From: an uncultured Kiritimatiellota bacterium
GTDB taxonomy: Bacteria; Verrucomicrobiota; Kiritimatiellia; RFP12; UBA1067
Direction: 5' to 3'
Length of the DNA stretch: 15,730 nucleotides
Assembly: GCA_934667425.1 (NCBI GenBank)
Contig: CAKULV010000061.1
Coordinates: forward strand, 1-15,730
The translations under genes and the position numbers were made by a program. The notes under the pieces were generated by a model, which worked only from the letters and a program-made list of their open reading frames with translations, had not been told where the DNA came from and made no database searches. Below are positions 1 through 7,031 of the stretch, piece after piece (within the stretch, counting starts at the first letter, position 1; the number at the start of each line of letters is the position of its first letter).

Positions 1-27
1 CAAATCGGTAAGGGTAAATGCCCACCC

Positions 28-64
28 CAAGGTAAATGCCTACAAGCTATAGGCATTTACCTTG
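28..64. repeat. 15-bp perfect inverted repeat (hairpin) downstream of the UbiA-family gene
   Basis: CAAGGTAAATGCCTA at 28-42 pairs perfectly with TAGGCATTTACCTTG at 50-64 around a 7-nt loop. A third, direct copy of the GGTAAATGCC word lies at 13-22. The hairpin begins 33 bp past the stop codon of the minus-strand UbiA-family gene, so it could end that transcript, but on the minus strand it is followed by a G-rich stretch and not by a T-run. On the plus strand it is followed by a moderately T-rich stretch. A processing/stability hairpin or a dispersed repeat is as likely as an intrinsic terminator. No gene is seen in 1-96. Confidence 0.55.
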
Positions 65-96
65 TCCTTTCACCTTTAATGCCGCGTGGCGGCTAT

Positions 97-1014
97 TTAG
101 CCATTAAACCGCAAAGCAATGCGCGGCCAAGCAACAGACAAGACCGCCGTTGCCGCGTACCCCATGAGCACCAGCCAGAGCAGGCGATCCGTGAGCAGCA
201 CCTTCTCCGGACGGTCTCCGCCCCCTTCCCGGTAGACAAGCGATATGTAGCGCCAGATCCCCATCGCCACAAACAGGCTCGTGAACGCAAGGCCGGGGAA
301 CCTATGCCCCATCGCGGAACGCAGCGTGTAGCAGAGATATTCGATGACGGATGCTGCGGCCGCAACGAAGATGAGGGCGTTCAGGATCCCCTTCCTGTAT
401 CCCGCAAGAGCCTTGCGCGTACCGGCATGGTACACCAGTTCATGGTGTCTCTTCGACAGGGCCAGGAAGAGCGAAAGCGTGAATGCGCACACGAGCAGCC
501 AGCGCGATATGTACGCATCGATAACGGCCGCACCGGCAATGGCGCGAAGCACGAATCCAAATGCGATCACAAGCACATCGACATACGGGATGTGCTTGAG
601 GAACCCGGAATAGAAGCACTGTATCACCGAGTAGAGCATGATCGTCCCGAATGCTATCGTTCGGGACGGATACACCATCACAACCAATGATGGGAACGTG
701 ACCCCGCAGGCGAAAAGCACGAGAGCCGCCTTGACCGCAGCCACTTGTGATATCAGGTTTGCGGCGATAGGACGCAGCCGCTTCTGCGGATGCAGCCTGT
801 CGGACTCGTAGTCCGATACGTCGTTGAGCAGATAGAATGCGCTCGACACGAGACAGAACGCGCCGGCCATGCCGACTGCCATCATGAAGGAGCCGAAGCC
901 GCGGGACAGCTCCTTCTGGGACGCATCGGCCACCGAGAAGAACCACGCGAGCATCACCGCCGCGTTCTTTGTCCATTGGTTAACCCTCAGCGCCTTTAGC
1001 CAGATGGATATCAT
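97..1014 (-). CDS. UbiA-family prenyltransferase, decaprenyl-phosphate phosphoribosyltransferase-like
   Basis: A 305-residue integral membrane protein with about eight to nine hydrophobic segments. The first aspartate-rich motif of UbiA enzymes is visible at about residues 65-83 as NDVSDYESDRLHPQKRLRP; the D-x-x-H-P-x-K-x-x-R-P form is typical of the decaprenyl-phosphate phosphoribosyltransferase subgroup (Rv3806c-like) and not of quinone or heme prenyltransferases. Known members transfer phosphoribose from PRPP to a polyprenyl phosphate, a step toward polyprenyl-linked pentose donors. The N-terminal ALRVNQWTKN segment also fits this subgroup and supports the ATG start. The gene follows the glycosyltransferase gene by 27 bp, so the two are probably co-transcribed. 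A GGGAGGG stretch lies upstream of the ATG but at a rather long spacing. The substrate in this organism is inferred, and another polyprenyl-phosphate acceptor reaction cannot be excluded. Confidence 0.87.
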   Translation of the reverse strand: MISIWLKALRVNQWTKNAAVMLAWFFSVADASQKELSRGFGSFMMAVGMAGAFCLVSSAFYLLNDVSDYESDRLHPQKRLRPIAANLISQVAAVKAALVLFACGVTFPSLVVMVYPSRTIAFGTIMLYSVIQCFYSGFLKHIPYVDVLVIAFGFVLRAIAGAAVIDAYISRWLLVCAFTLSLFLALSKRHHELVYHAGTRKALAGYRKGILNALIFVAAAASVIEYLCYTLRSAMGHRFPGLAFTSLFVAMGIWRYISLVYREGGGDRPEKVLLTDRLLWLVLMGYAATAVLSVAWPRIALRFNG

Positions 1015-1041
1015 GTGCCGCCAATGCCCTCCCGAACGGAT

Positions 1042-1755
1042 TCAGCCCCTGAAGCGGAGCTTGAAGACCATCTTCAGCGTCTCTGTCGCAATCGAACCCG
1101 TGATTTTCGAGCAGCCCGCCCTTCGCTCCCTGAATACTATGGGCAGCTCCCTTATCTTCAACCCGGCCTGCGCCATGCGGAAATTCATCTCCATCTGGAA
1201 GGAATACCCGAACGACTTTATGGAAGAGAAATCACCAAGCATCTCGAGCGACTTGCGGTTGAAGCACTTGAACCCGCCTGTGGGATCCTTGACCGGAACG
1301 CCAAGCACAAGGCGTATGAACAGGCCTCCAAGCCTGGATATGAGCCAGCGCTTAAAAGGCCACCCTTCGCACCTGCCGCCCTTCACGTATCTCGATCCGA
1401 CAATGACATCCGGGGCGTTGTCGCCCGCCATCTCGGCAAGCATGCGCCCAAGGTCCGCAGGATCGTGCGAGAAGTCGCAATCCATCTCGATCACGTGCGT
1501 GGCCCCCATGCGCAAGGCCTCCGCGAACCCGGCGACATATGCCCGCCCAAGGCCTTCCTTTTTCTTTCGGTGCATCACGTGGACGCGCCCCTCTCCGGCG
1601 CAGATGCGGTCAAGGATCTCGCCTGTCCCGTCTGGCGAGTTGTCATCGAGGAACAGAAGTTCGCCTGACGGAGGGAGGCTTGCCAGGGCCGCCTCGGCCA
1701 TGGCCTCCACATTGTCCCTTTCGTTGTAGGTCGGTATTACGACAACAGGTTTCAT
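1042..1755 (-). CDS. GT2 glycosyltransferase, dolichyl-phosphate mannose synthase-like
   Basis: A 237-residue family GT2 protein. It begins MKPVVVIPTYNERDN, the usual nucleotide-sugar-binding start of the fold, followed by LFLDDNSPDGT (about residues 33-43) and the metal-binding DxD region MDCDFSHDP (about 100-108), all hallmarks of DPM1-type polyprenyl-phosphate mannose synthases. The C-terminal F-R-E-R-x-x-G-x-S-K-I motif is also family-typical. No C-terminal membrane anchor is seen, so it is the short DPM1-type form acting at the cytoplasmic face of the membrane. The open frame extends 35 codons further upstream, but that part overlaps tex and lacks similarity, so ATG at 1755 is chosen; it lies 13 bp after the tex stop. 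No good Shine-Dalgarno sequence precedes it. With the next gene it forms a polyprenyl-phosphate sugar module. The sugar (mannose or glucose) is inferred. Confidence 0.9.
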   Translation of the reverse strand: MKPVVVIPTYNERDNVEAMAEAALASLPPSGELLFLDDNSPDGTGEILDRICAGEGRVHVMHRKKKEGLGRAYVAGFAEALRMGATHVIEMDCDFSHDPADLGRMLAEMAGDNAPDVIVGSRYVKGGRCEGWPFKRWLISRLGGLFIRLVLGVPVKDPTGGFKCFNRKSLEMLGDFSSIKSFGYSFQMEMNFRMAQAGLKIRELPIVFRERRAGCSKITGSIATETLKMVFKLRFRG

Positions 1756-1762
1756 GCGCTGG

Positions 1763-1771
1763 ATTATATCA
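1763..1771 (-). promoter_or_regulatory. Extended -10 promoter candidate at the tex stop codon
   Basis: On the minus strand the tex stop codon TGA forms the start of TGATATAAT, an exact match to the extended -10 pattern TGnTATAAT. No convincing -35 hexamer is seen 16-18 bp upstream. The hexamer ends 7 nt before the ATG of the glycosyltransferase gene, so a transcript starting here would be nearly leaderless, which would fit the lack of a Shine-Dalgarno sequence. The match could be chance. Confidence 0.35.
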
Positions 1772-4012
1772 CAGGTCGGCGAACGGGTTGCAGCTGAAGC
1801 CGCTTGAGTAGGATCTTCCGCCGCCCGAATGGTGTGGACCAGACGAGCGGGCCCCTCCATTCTGCGGACGCATCCCCGGCTCAGGACGCGGCTTGGTGCG
1901 GGCCGAGAGAGACACGCGGTTGCGGGCCTTGTCCACGCCGATCACACGCACCTTTATGCGGTCACCGGTCTTCACTACCTCTGCCGGATCGCGCACAAAC
2001 CTGTCCGCAATCTCCGAGACGTGCACAAGCCCATCCTGGTGTATCCCTATATCGACGAATGCGCCAAAGGCCGTGACGTTGGTGACCACACCCTCAAGCG
2101 TCATGCCATCCTTCACGTCGTCGATGGTCGTCACGTCCTCGCGGAACGCAGGGCGCTCGAACACCGCCCGGGGATCGCGCCCCGGCTTCTTGAGTTCATC
2201 GAAGATGTCCTTCAATGTCGGTTCCCCGACTTCGTCGGACACATACTTCTTCGGGTCGATGCGATCCACCAGAACGCCGTTGCGGACAAGGTCCTTCACA
2301 TTGACGCCGAGGTCTTCCGCCATCCTCTCCACGAGCGCATAGCGCTCCGGGTGGACGCCCGACGAATCGAGGGGATTCGCCGCGCCACGAATGCGCAGGA
2401 AGCCGGCTGACTGCTCGAACGCCTTCGGTCCGAGCCCAGCCACCTTCTTGAGTTCGCTGCGGCTCTTGAACGCACCGTTCTCGTCGCGCCATGCGACTAT
2501 GCGCTTCGCGAGCGACGCCCCTATGCCGGAAACCCTCGTCAGCAGCGGAGCCGATGCCGTGTTGAGCTCTACGCCAACCTTGTTCACGCAGCTCACCGTC
2601 ACCTCGTCGAGCTTTGCGCTCAGGAGCGGCTGGAACACGTCGTGCTGGTATTGTCCGACCCCGATGGCCTTCGGGTCTATCTTCACCAGCTCCGCAAGCG
2701 GATCCTGGAGGCGGCGTCCAATCGAGATCGCCCCCCTAACGGTCAGGTCGAGCGCCGGGAACTCATCGCGCGCGACCTCGCTTGCGCTGTACACCGAAGC
2801 GCCGGATTCGGAGACAGAGACGACCATGACGCTTTCCGCGCCAATCGCCTTGAGCGTCGTCCTCACGAACGCCTCCGTCTCGCGTCCCGCCGTGCCGTTG
2901 CCTACGGCGACAGCCTCGGGCTTGTAGCGCGTCACGATCTTCGCGATGGCCTCGCGCGCCTCGTCCGGCTTCTGCATCGGATAGATTACGGTGTTGCCGA
3001 GAAACTTCCCTGTGGCGTCCAGCATGGCCACCTTGCATCCGGTGCGGATTCCGGGGTCAATGGCAAGGACGCGCTTTTCTCCCAGCGGAGAGGCGAGCAG
3101 GAGGTTGCGCAGGTTCTCCGCGAATATCTCCACGGCGGCACGGTCGCTCGCCTGCTTTTTCTCCATCATCACATCGAGTTCGCACGACGGCGCGACAAGT
3201 CGCTTGTAGGCATCCGCTGCGGCAGCCCGCAGCTCGTCAGCAAGCGGACTTGAGGAATCGACCCCGGCAAGCTCCTCCATCCGGGACACAAGAGGGGCGG
3301 AATCGACGACAAGCCGCACGAAAAGCACGCCCTCCGCCTCTCCTCGCCTTATCGCCAGGAAGCGGTGGGACGGTATCTCCGATATCGGCTCCTCGAAGTC
3401 GTAGTACTGCTCGAACTTCGTCGGCTCATCCGGCTTTGTGAGGCTTGCGCTCGACTTCACGACCGCCTTTGTGGCATAGGCGCGGCGCACGAGGCCACGA
3501 ACGTCCGCCATGTCCGCGATGCGCTCCGCGCATATGTCGCGGGCTCCGGCCAGCGCGGCCGCCTCGTCTTCCACGCCCTTCGCGGCATCCACGAATGCGG
3601 ATGCCGCCTCCAGCGGCTTTTCACCGCCCTGCGCCCAAAGGATGTCCGCAAGTGGCTCAAGACCCTTCTCCCGGGCGATCATCGCCCGGGTGCGGCGCTT
3701 TGGCTTGTACGGCTGGTAGAGGTCTTCGAGCGAACTCTTCACCATGCAGGCCTCGATGCGCGTACGCAGGTCGTCGGTAAGCTTGCCCTGATCCTCGATC
3801 GACTTCAGGATCGCCGCCTTGCGGTCCTTGAGCTCGGTGTAGTAGGCAATGCGTTCCTGAACCTTCAGTATCTGCACCTCGTCCAGATTGCCATGCGCCT
3901 CCTTGCGGTAGCGGGCAATGAACGGCACCGTATTCCCCTCCCCCAGGAGGCGGGCAACCGCCGCCACCTGGGCCTCCTTTACGCCGACCTCCGCGGCTAT
4001 GCGACCGAACAC
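1769..4012 (-). CDS. tex: Tex family S1 RNA-binding transcriptional accessory protein
   Basis: A 747-residue Tex protein, close to the family's usual length. Visible parts: N-terminal Tex helical region with GEGNTVPFIARYRKE (about residues 25-39) and LEDLYQPYKPKRRTR (about 95-109); a YqgF/RNase H-like domain beginning VLAIDPGIRTGCK (about 315); helix-hairpin-helix motifs around SGIGASLAKRIV and AGLGPKAFE (about 495-535); a C-terminal S1 domain with GVVTNVTAFGAFVDIG (about 640-656); and a Gly/Ser-rich tail. Tex is a cytoplasmic nucleic-acid-binding protein linked to transcription and RNA turnover. The first in-frame ATG (4135) would add 41 residues without Tex similarity inside the upstream gene. 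GTG at 4012 gives the expected N-terminus and has GGGAG 8 nt upstream. The start lies only 2 nt after the stop of the upstream oxidoreductase gene, suggesting translational coupling. Confidence 0.96.
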   Translation of the reverse strand: MFGRIAAEVGVKEAQVAAVARLLGEGNTVPFIARYRKEAHGNLDEVQILKVQERIAYYTELKDRKAAILKSIEDQGKLTDDLRTRIEACMVKSSLEDLYQPYKPKRRTRAMIAREKGLEPLADILWAQGGEKPLEAASAFVDAAKGVEDEAAALAGARDICAERIADMADVRGLVRRAYATKAVVKSSASLTKPDEPTKFEQYYDFEEPISEIPSHRFLAIRRGEAEGVLFVRLVVDSAPLVSRMEELAGVDSSSPLADELRAAAADAYKRLVAPSCELDVMMEKKQASDRAAVEIFAENLRNLLLASPLGEKRVLAIDPGIRTGCKVAMLDATGKFLGNTVIYPMQKPDEAREAIAKIVTRYKPEAVAVGNGTAGRETEAFVRTTLKAIGAESVMVVSVSESGASVYSASEVARDEFPALDLTVRGAISIGRRLQDPLAELVKIDPKAIGVGQYQHDVFQPLLSAKLDEVTVSCVNKVGVELNTASAPLLTRVSGIGASLAKRIVAWRDENGAFKSRSELKKVAGLGPKAFEQSAGFLRIRGAANPLDSSGVHPERYALVERMAEDLGVNVKDLVRNGVLVDRIDPKKYVSDEVGEPTLKDIFDELKKPGRDPRAVFERPAFREDVTTIDDVKDGMTLEGVVTNVTAFGAFVDIGIHQDGLVHVSEIADRFVRDPAEVVKTGDRIKVRVIGVDKARNRVSLSARTKPRPEPGMRPQNGGARSSGPHHSGGGRSYSSGFSCNPFADL

Positions 4013-4014
4013 CG

Positions 4015-5529
4015 TCAGAACTCCCAGCCAGAGCGGATATATGGCCTCACGTATTTGTTGGCCACGCCGTTGCCCACGAACAACTGGTTCGCGCTGTCCC
4101 ACCGAAGGACGCCGGGGACGCGCTGAGCGATGCATCCGACAAGCATTCCCTCGAGCATCGGGATCGAGTGCTCGATATCGGAATAGCAGCGGGAGTGCGT
4201 TTCGGCGATGACCGGCGACTCTCCCTTGATCGCGTCAAGGAATTCCCCGTACTGGCCGGTCTCGCCCTTCTCCTTGCGCCGGGGCAGATACGTACCCAAC
4301 GCCTTGCACGCGGGGTGCTTCGTGGTGCTGCGCACCTTTGCCTCGCCGTTCAGGGCTATGAGTGCTTCCTGCCCATAGTCGTTGGTGGAGCACATTATGC
4401 CCTTGGTGCCGATCAGCAGGCATCCGGTAAGCGGCACCTTTGTGAGCGTGGCGACTACCTGCGGCATGAGCTCGGCGGACGGCTGCTGGTCTCCATCGTA
4501 CCACACGACCTTCGTCTCCGGCAGGGTGTGCCCCTTCCGTATGCGGCTCTCGCGGGGCGCATAGGTTACTTCGACGATCGAGCGCGTAGGATACGTCACG
4601 TCGTTCTGCTCAATGGCCATCTTGCACTCGGCCTTCGTAACGGTTCCGAGCTCGGCTCCGCGGAAAGGCAGGTTCATCGTATGGCAGGCCATGTCGCCGA
4701 ACGCACCTGTGCCGAAATCATAGAACGCCCGCCAGTTGAACCTGTGGTATACGCCCTTGATCCGCTCCGCCCACCTGTTCCTGAAATTGAACACGTAGGA
4801 ATCCGGGCGATCCCCCACAAACGGCCGCGCCGCCGCGCATCCGAGCCAGGCATCCCAATTCAGCGTCACCGGAGGCCGCTCTCCCTTGACCTGCGTGAAG
4901 CCCTTTGCGCTGAGCCCCTGCGGCCATATCGGACGATCCGTCCACACGTGTATCTCAGTAATGTCGCCGATTACGCCCTGCTGGAGAAGCTCGACGTTGC
5001 GGCGATGTCCGCTCCCCGACGACCCCTGGTTCCCCATCTGCGTGACCACTCCATTGTCGCGGGCAACCTCCTCGAAGCGCTTGGCCTCCCAGATAGTCCG
5101 CACCAGCGGCTTCTGCACATAGCAATGCAAACCGAGGTTCATCGCGGCGACAGCGATCGCCGCATGCATGTGGTCTGGCGTCGATATGGTTATCGCATCG
5201 ATGTTCCGCTCCTCGCGCTCCAGCATCTCGCGCCAATCCGTGTAGTACCGGATCTTCGACGGATCGCCGCCAAGTTCCTGGAATTTCTTGAGGCCACCCT
5301 CTATCTCCAAAAGATCGACGTCGCAGAATGCTACGATCTCCGCCCCTGCGGCGAGCAGGTGCGTCCAGTCATACGTGCCCTTGCCACCGACTCCGACGAT
5401 GCCCAGGCGCACCTTTTGCCCCGGAGCCACCACACGCGCACTCTTGCCGCAGAAACTTGCGCACCCGCCTGACGCGGCAGCGGCGGAAAATGCCATTCCC
5501 TTCAGAAACGATCTACGATTTATTGCCAT
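4015..5529 (-). CDS. Tat-exported Gfo/Idh/MocA family oxidoreductase
   Basis: A 504-residue protein with a twin-arginine signal (NRRSFLKG, residues 4-11) and a possible lipoprotein cysteine at residue 23 (ASGGC). The Rossmann motif GIVGVGGKG (43-51) binds NAD(P), and the C-terminal half matches the alpha/beta substrate domain of Gfo/Idh/MocA proteins. The usual E-K-P motif is QKP here (CYVQKPL, about 136-142), followed by GVVTQMGNQG and HVWTDRPIWPQG, a combination typical of large exported members from Planctomycetes and Verrucomicrobia. It lacks the GH109 signature seen in the homologue at 8527-10029. Known relatives oxidise or isomerise sugars and sugar-like compounds; the substrate is not predictable. 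It follows the 5596-6642 gene by 66 bp with no evident terminator. The Shine-Dalgarno sequence is weak (AAGAAG). The stop codon is 2 nt from the tex start. Confidence 0.9.
   Translation of the reverse strand: MAINRRSFLKGMAFSAAAASGGCASFCGKSARVVAPGQKVRLGIVGVGGKGTYDWTHLLAAGAEIVAFCDVDLLEIEGGLKKFQELGGDPSKIRYYTDWREMLEREERNIDAITISTPDHMHAAIAVAAMNLGLHCYVQKPLVRTIWEAKRFEEVARDNGVVTQMGNQGSSGSGHRRNVELLQQGVIGDITEIHVWTDRPIWPQGLSAKGFTQVKGERPPVTLNWDAWLGCAAARPFVGDRPDSYVFNFRNRWAERIKGVYHRFNWRAFYDFGTGAFGDMACHTMNLPFRGAELGTVTKAECKMAIEQNDVTYPTRSIVEVTYAPRESRIRKGHTLPETKVVWYDGDQQPSAELMPQVVATLTKVPLTGCLLIGTKGIMCSTNDYGQEALIALNGEAKVRSTTKHPACKALGTYLPRRKEKGETGQYGEFLDAIKGESPVIAETHSRCYSDIEHSIPMLEGMLVGCIAQRVPGVLRWDSANQLFVGNGVANKYVRPYIRSGWEF
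4021..4025 (-). promoter_or_regulatory. Shine-Dalgarno site that sets the tex GTG start
   Basis: GGGAG on the minus strand lies inside the last codons of the upstream oxidoreductase gene and 8 nt before GTG at 4012. It supports GTG as the tex start over the distant ATG at 4135 and means ribosomes ending the upstream gene pass over the site. Confidence 0.6.
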
Positions 5530-5595
5530 TGCTGTTAACTTCTTTGCTTATTCAGTTAGATTGGTGTTGACTTGAAGAAAAACGTTCGGACAGAA

Positions 5596-6642
5596 TCAGG
5601 CCTTGCGGGACTTGATCGTATTGGCCATGATGGATATGGCCTCCATGGACTTCTTCTCGTGTATCGCGAACGTACGCGTCCAGGGGGCCATCATGTATCC
5701 CCTTATGCGGCTCTTGTCGCATTTCGCGTCGCAGAACTTAACCGTCTCCGGGAAGTTCTCGTCGCAGCTCCAGTTTGAGCCGGTGGGGATCTGATCGAAT
5801 CCGGCCTTGTCCAGCCATTCGTATGCCTCCACATAACGGCCCCTGTCGCCCATGTTCGCGTAGTCGAAGCGCTTGCCGTAGTACCAGTTCGACTGCATCA
5901 CGCTCTTCGGCATGCGCTTCAGGAATTCGTCCTTGTGCTTCCACACGTAGTCGCTCCATATCCATGGACGGCATCCGGCATTCTCCGTGACCTTGACGAA
6001 CCACAGGAAATCGTGCCACCAAAGCTCTCCCTGGCGGCATATCGCGAGCAGGTGATGCTTCTGGTGGCCGGCCGTCTCCTCGTCATATCCGAGGTGGAAG
6101 TAGCGCGGATGGTCGAATATCTCCGCCACATCCCGGATAAGATCCCCGCAGACCTGATAATACTTCTTGGTGGAGACCATCCTCTGGTACTCCTTCAGCC
6201 AGCTGTCGTGGCAGGTCGAGAAGTTGAGCTTCGGTATCACCTCAAATCCCATTCCGCGCAGACGGTTCAGCTCATCCCGAAGGCGCTCCACGCTCCAGCT
6301 TCCCTTCACGGCGAGTTCCGGATGGCTCGGATACTCCACGAACTCGGCAAGGTCGATTATGATCTGGTTGCAGCCCGCTTCGGAAAGGGCGGAGGACAAC
6401 TTGCGCCACGACGCCTCGTCGAACCTCACGTGGTCGGCGCAGCAGCGCGTAAGCCATTTCTCGTCCAGGCCCGGATCCTGCGTCTCCAGCGGAACGTCCT
6501 TCCACGAGTTCACGCCGAAATGCACAAGGTACGACCAGATGAATTTCGGTTCGGGACGCAATGCCGCCGACTTTAGCGATGAACATCCCCCAAGGGCGAA
6601 CGCCCCTGCGGTGGCCACGAAATCCCGTCTGCTGAGTGACAT
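5596..6642 (-). CDS. Tat-exported lipoprotein with GH20-like TIM-barrel features (copy A)
   Basis: A 348-residue protein starting MSLSRRDFVATAGAFALGGC: a twin-arginine motif (SRRDF) and a good lipobox (LGGC, Cys20), so it is probably a membrane-anchored exported lipoprotein. The body looks like a (beta/alpha)8 barrel. GFEVIPKLNF (132-141) resembles the GH20 strand that ends in IPE, and YFHLGYDEE (181-189) matches the GH20 catalytic H-x-G-x-D-E, where Asp positions the acetamido group and Glu is the acid. WIWSDY further on is also GH20-like. Assignment to a hexosaminidase-like hydrolase is therefore inferred; overall similarity to classical GH20 is low and there is no GH20b domain. An ATG nine codons upstream (6669) is rejected because AAGGAG sits just before 6642. 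It is a clear paralogue of the 7032-8120 gene. Confidence 0.75.
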   Translation of the reverse strand: MSLSRRDFVATAGAFALGGCSSLKSAALRPEPKFIWSYLVHFGVNSWKDVPLETQDPGLDEKWLTRCCADHVRFDEASWRKLSSALSEAGCNQIIIDLAEFVEYPSHPELAVKGSWSVERLRDELNRLRGMGFEVIPKLNFSTCHDSWLKEYQRMVSTKKYYQVCGDLIRDVAEIFDHPRYFHLGYDEETAGHQKHHLLAICRQGELWWHDFLWFVKVTENAGCRPWIWSDYVWKHKDEFLKRMPKSVMQSNWYYGKRFDYANMGDRGRYVEAYEWLDKAGFDQIPTGSNWSCDENFPETVKFCDAKCDKSRIRGYMMAPWTRTFAIHEKKSMEAISIMANTIKSRKA

Positions 6643-6683
6643 AAGGCTCTCCTTCTGTTTTCCTTGCATGAATAAGTCAGCCT

Positions 6684-6692
6684 ATTATACCA
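6684..6692 (-). promoter_or_regulatory. Extended -10 promoter for the 5596-6642 gene
   Basis: TGGTATAAT on the minus strand is an exact extended -10 (TGnTATAAT), placed 41 nt upstream of the ATG at 6642 with a strong AAGGAG ribosome binding site between them. No good -35 is present 17 bp upstream, as is usual for extended -10 promoters. It sits at the edge of the GC-rich repeat region. Confidence 0.55.
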
Positions 6693-6722
6693 CAAACACA
6701 AGGAGGCGTGGCGGCGCGGGAA

Positions 6723-6746
6723 CGATGGCGAGGGCGCCATCGCCAC
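6723..6746. repeat. Partial copy of the composite hairpin repeat
   Basis: CGATGGCG-AGGG-CGCCATCG followed by CCAC repeats the last hairpin of the composite repeats at 6939-7028 and 8249-8334, with an 8-bp stem and the same AGGG loop. Confidence 0.7.
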
Positions 6747-6810
6747 GATGGTGTGCCCGTAGCGACATATCCCCCGAACGCAGTGAGCCGCGCAAGCGGT
6801 CGCAAGAGGG

Positions 6811-6936
6811 GTGCGCCCCGCCGTCGTGCGCTGCTCGGTAGTGTCGCACCCGTAGCGACGGCGCCCCGCCGTCGTGCGCTGCTCGGTAGGGTCGCACCCG
6901 TAGCGACGGCGCCCCGCCGTCGTGCGCTGCGCAGGA
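6811..6936. repeat. 48-bp GC-rich tandem repeat (two full units plus a partial unit)
   Basis: Units at 6841-6888 and 6889-6936 are nearly identical; the 3' 30 bases of the unit also occur at 6811-6840. Each full unit holds two hairpins: GTCGC / GCGAC around ACCCGTA, and CGACGGCG / CGCCGTCG around CCC. The array lies in the 389-bp gap between the two GH20-like paralogues. Open frames through it are judged artefacts of the repeat composition. There are no CRISPR-like unique spacers. Confidence 0.85.
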
Positions 6937-6938
6937 TG

Positions 6939-7028
6939 GTCGCACTTGTCGCGACCGAATGCAAACGCGGACGCAATGAATTGCGTCCCTCCCCGTGCCA
7001 TGCGCGATGGCGAGGGCGCCATCGCCAC
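6939..7028. repeat. Composite three-hairpin dispersed repeat, copy 1
   Basis: About 90 bp that recur at 8249-8334. It contains three hairpins in order: GGTCGC / GCGACC with a CTTG-containing loop; GACGCAAT / ATTGCGTC with loop GA; and GCGATGGCG / CGCCATCGC with loop AGGG. It ends 3 bp from the stop codon of the 7032-8120 gene, so it lies in that gene's 3' untranslated region. It may act as a REP-like element affecting termination or mRNA stability, but no T-run is present. Confidence 0.8.
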
Positions 7029-7031
7029 ATC

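Noticed and set aside
1756..1860. N-terminal extension of the glycosyltransferase to 1860
   Set aside because: The extra 35 residues lack similarity and overlap the end of tex; the GT2 fold begins exactly at the ATG at 1755.
4168..5472. 434-codon plus-strand open frame opposite the Gfo/Idh/MocA gene
   Set aside because: Mirror of a well supported gene; no domain features.
6573..7028. Minus-strand open frames through the 48-bp repeats and composite repeat
   Set aside because: The translations are repeats of the palindromic DNA itself and similar peptides arise in several frames; no ribosome binding site or family support.
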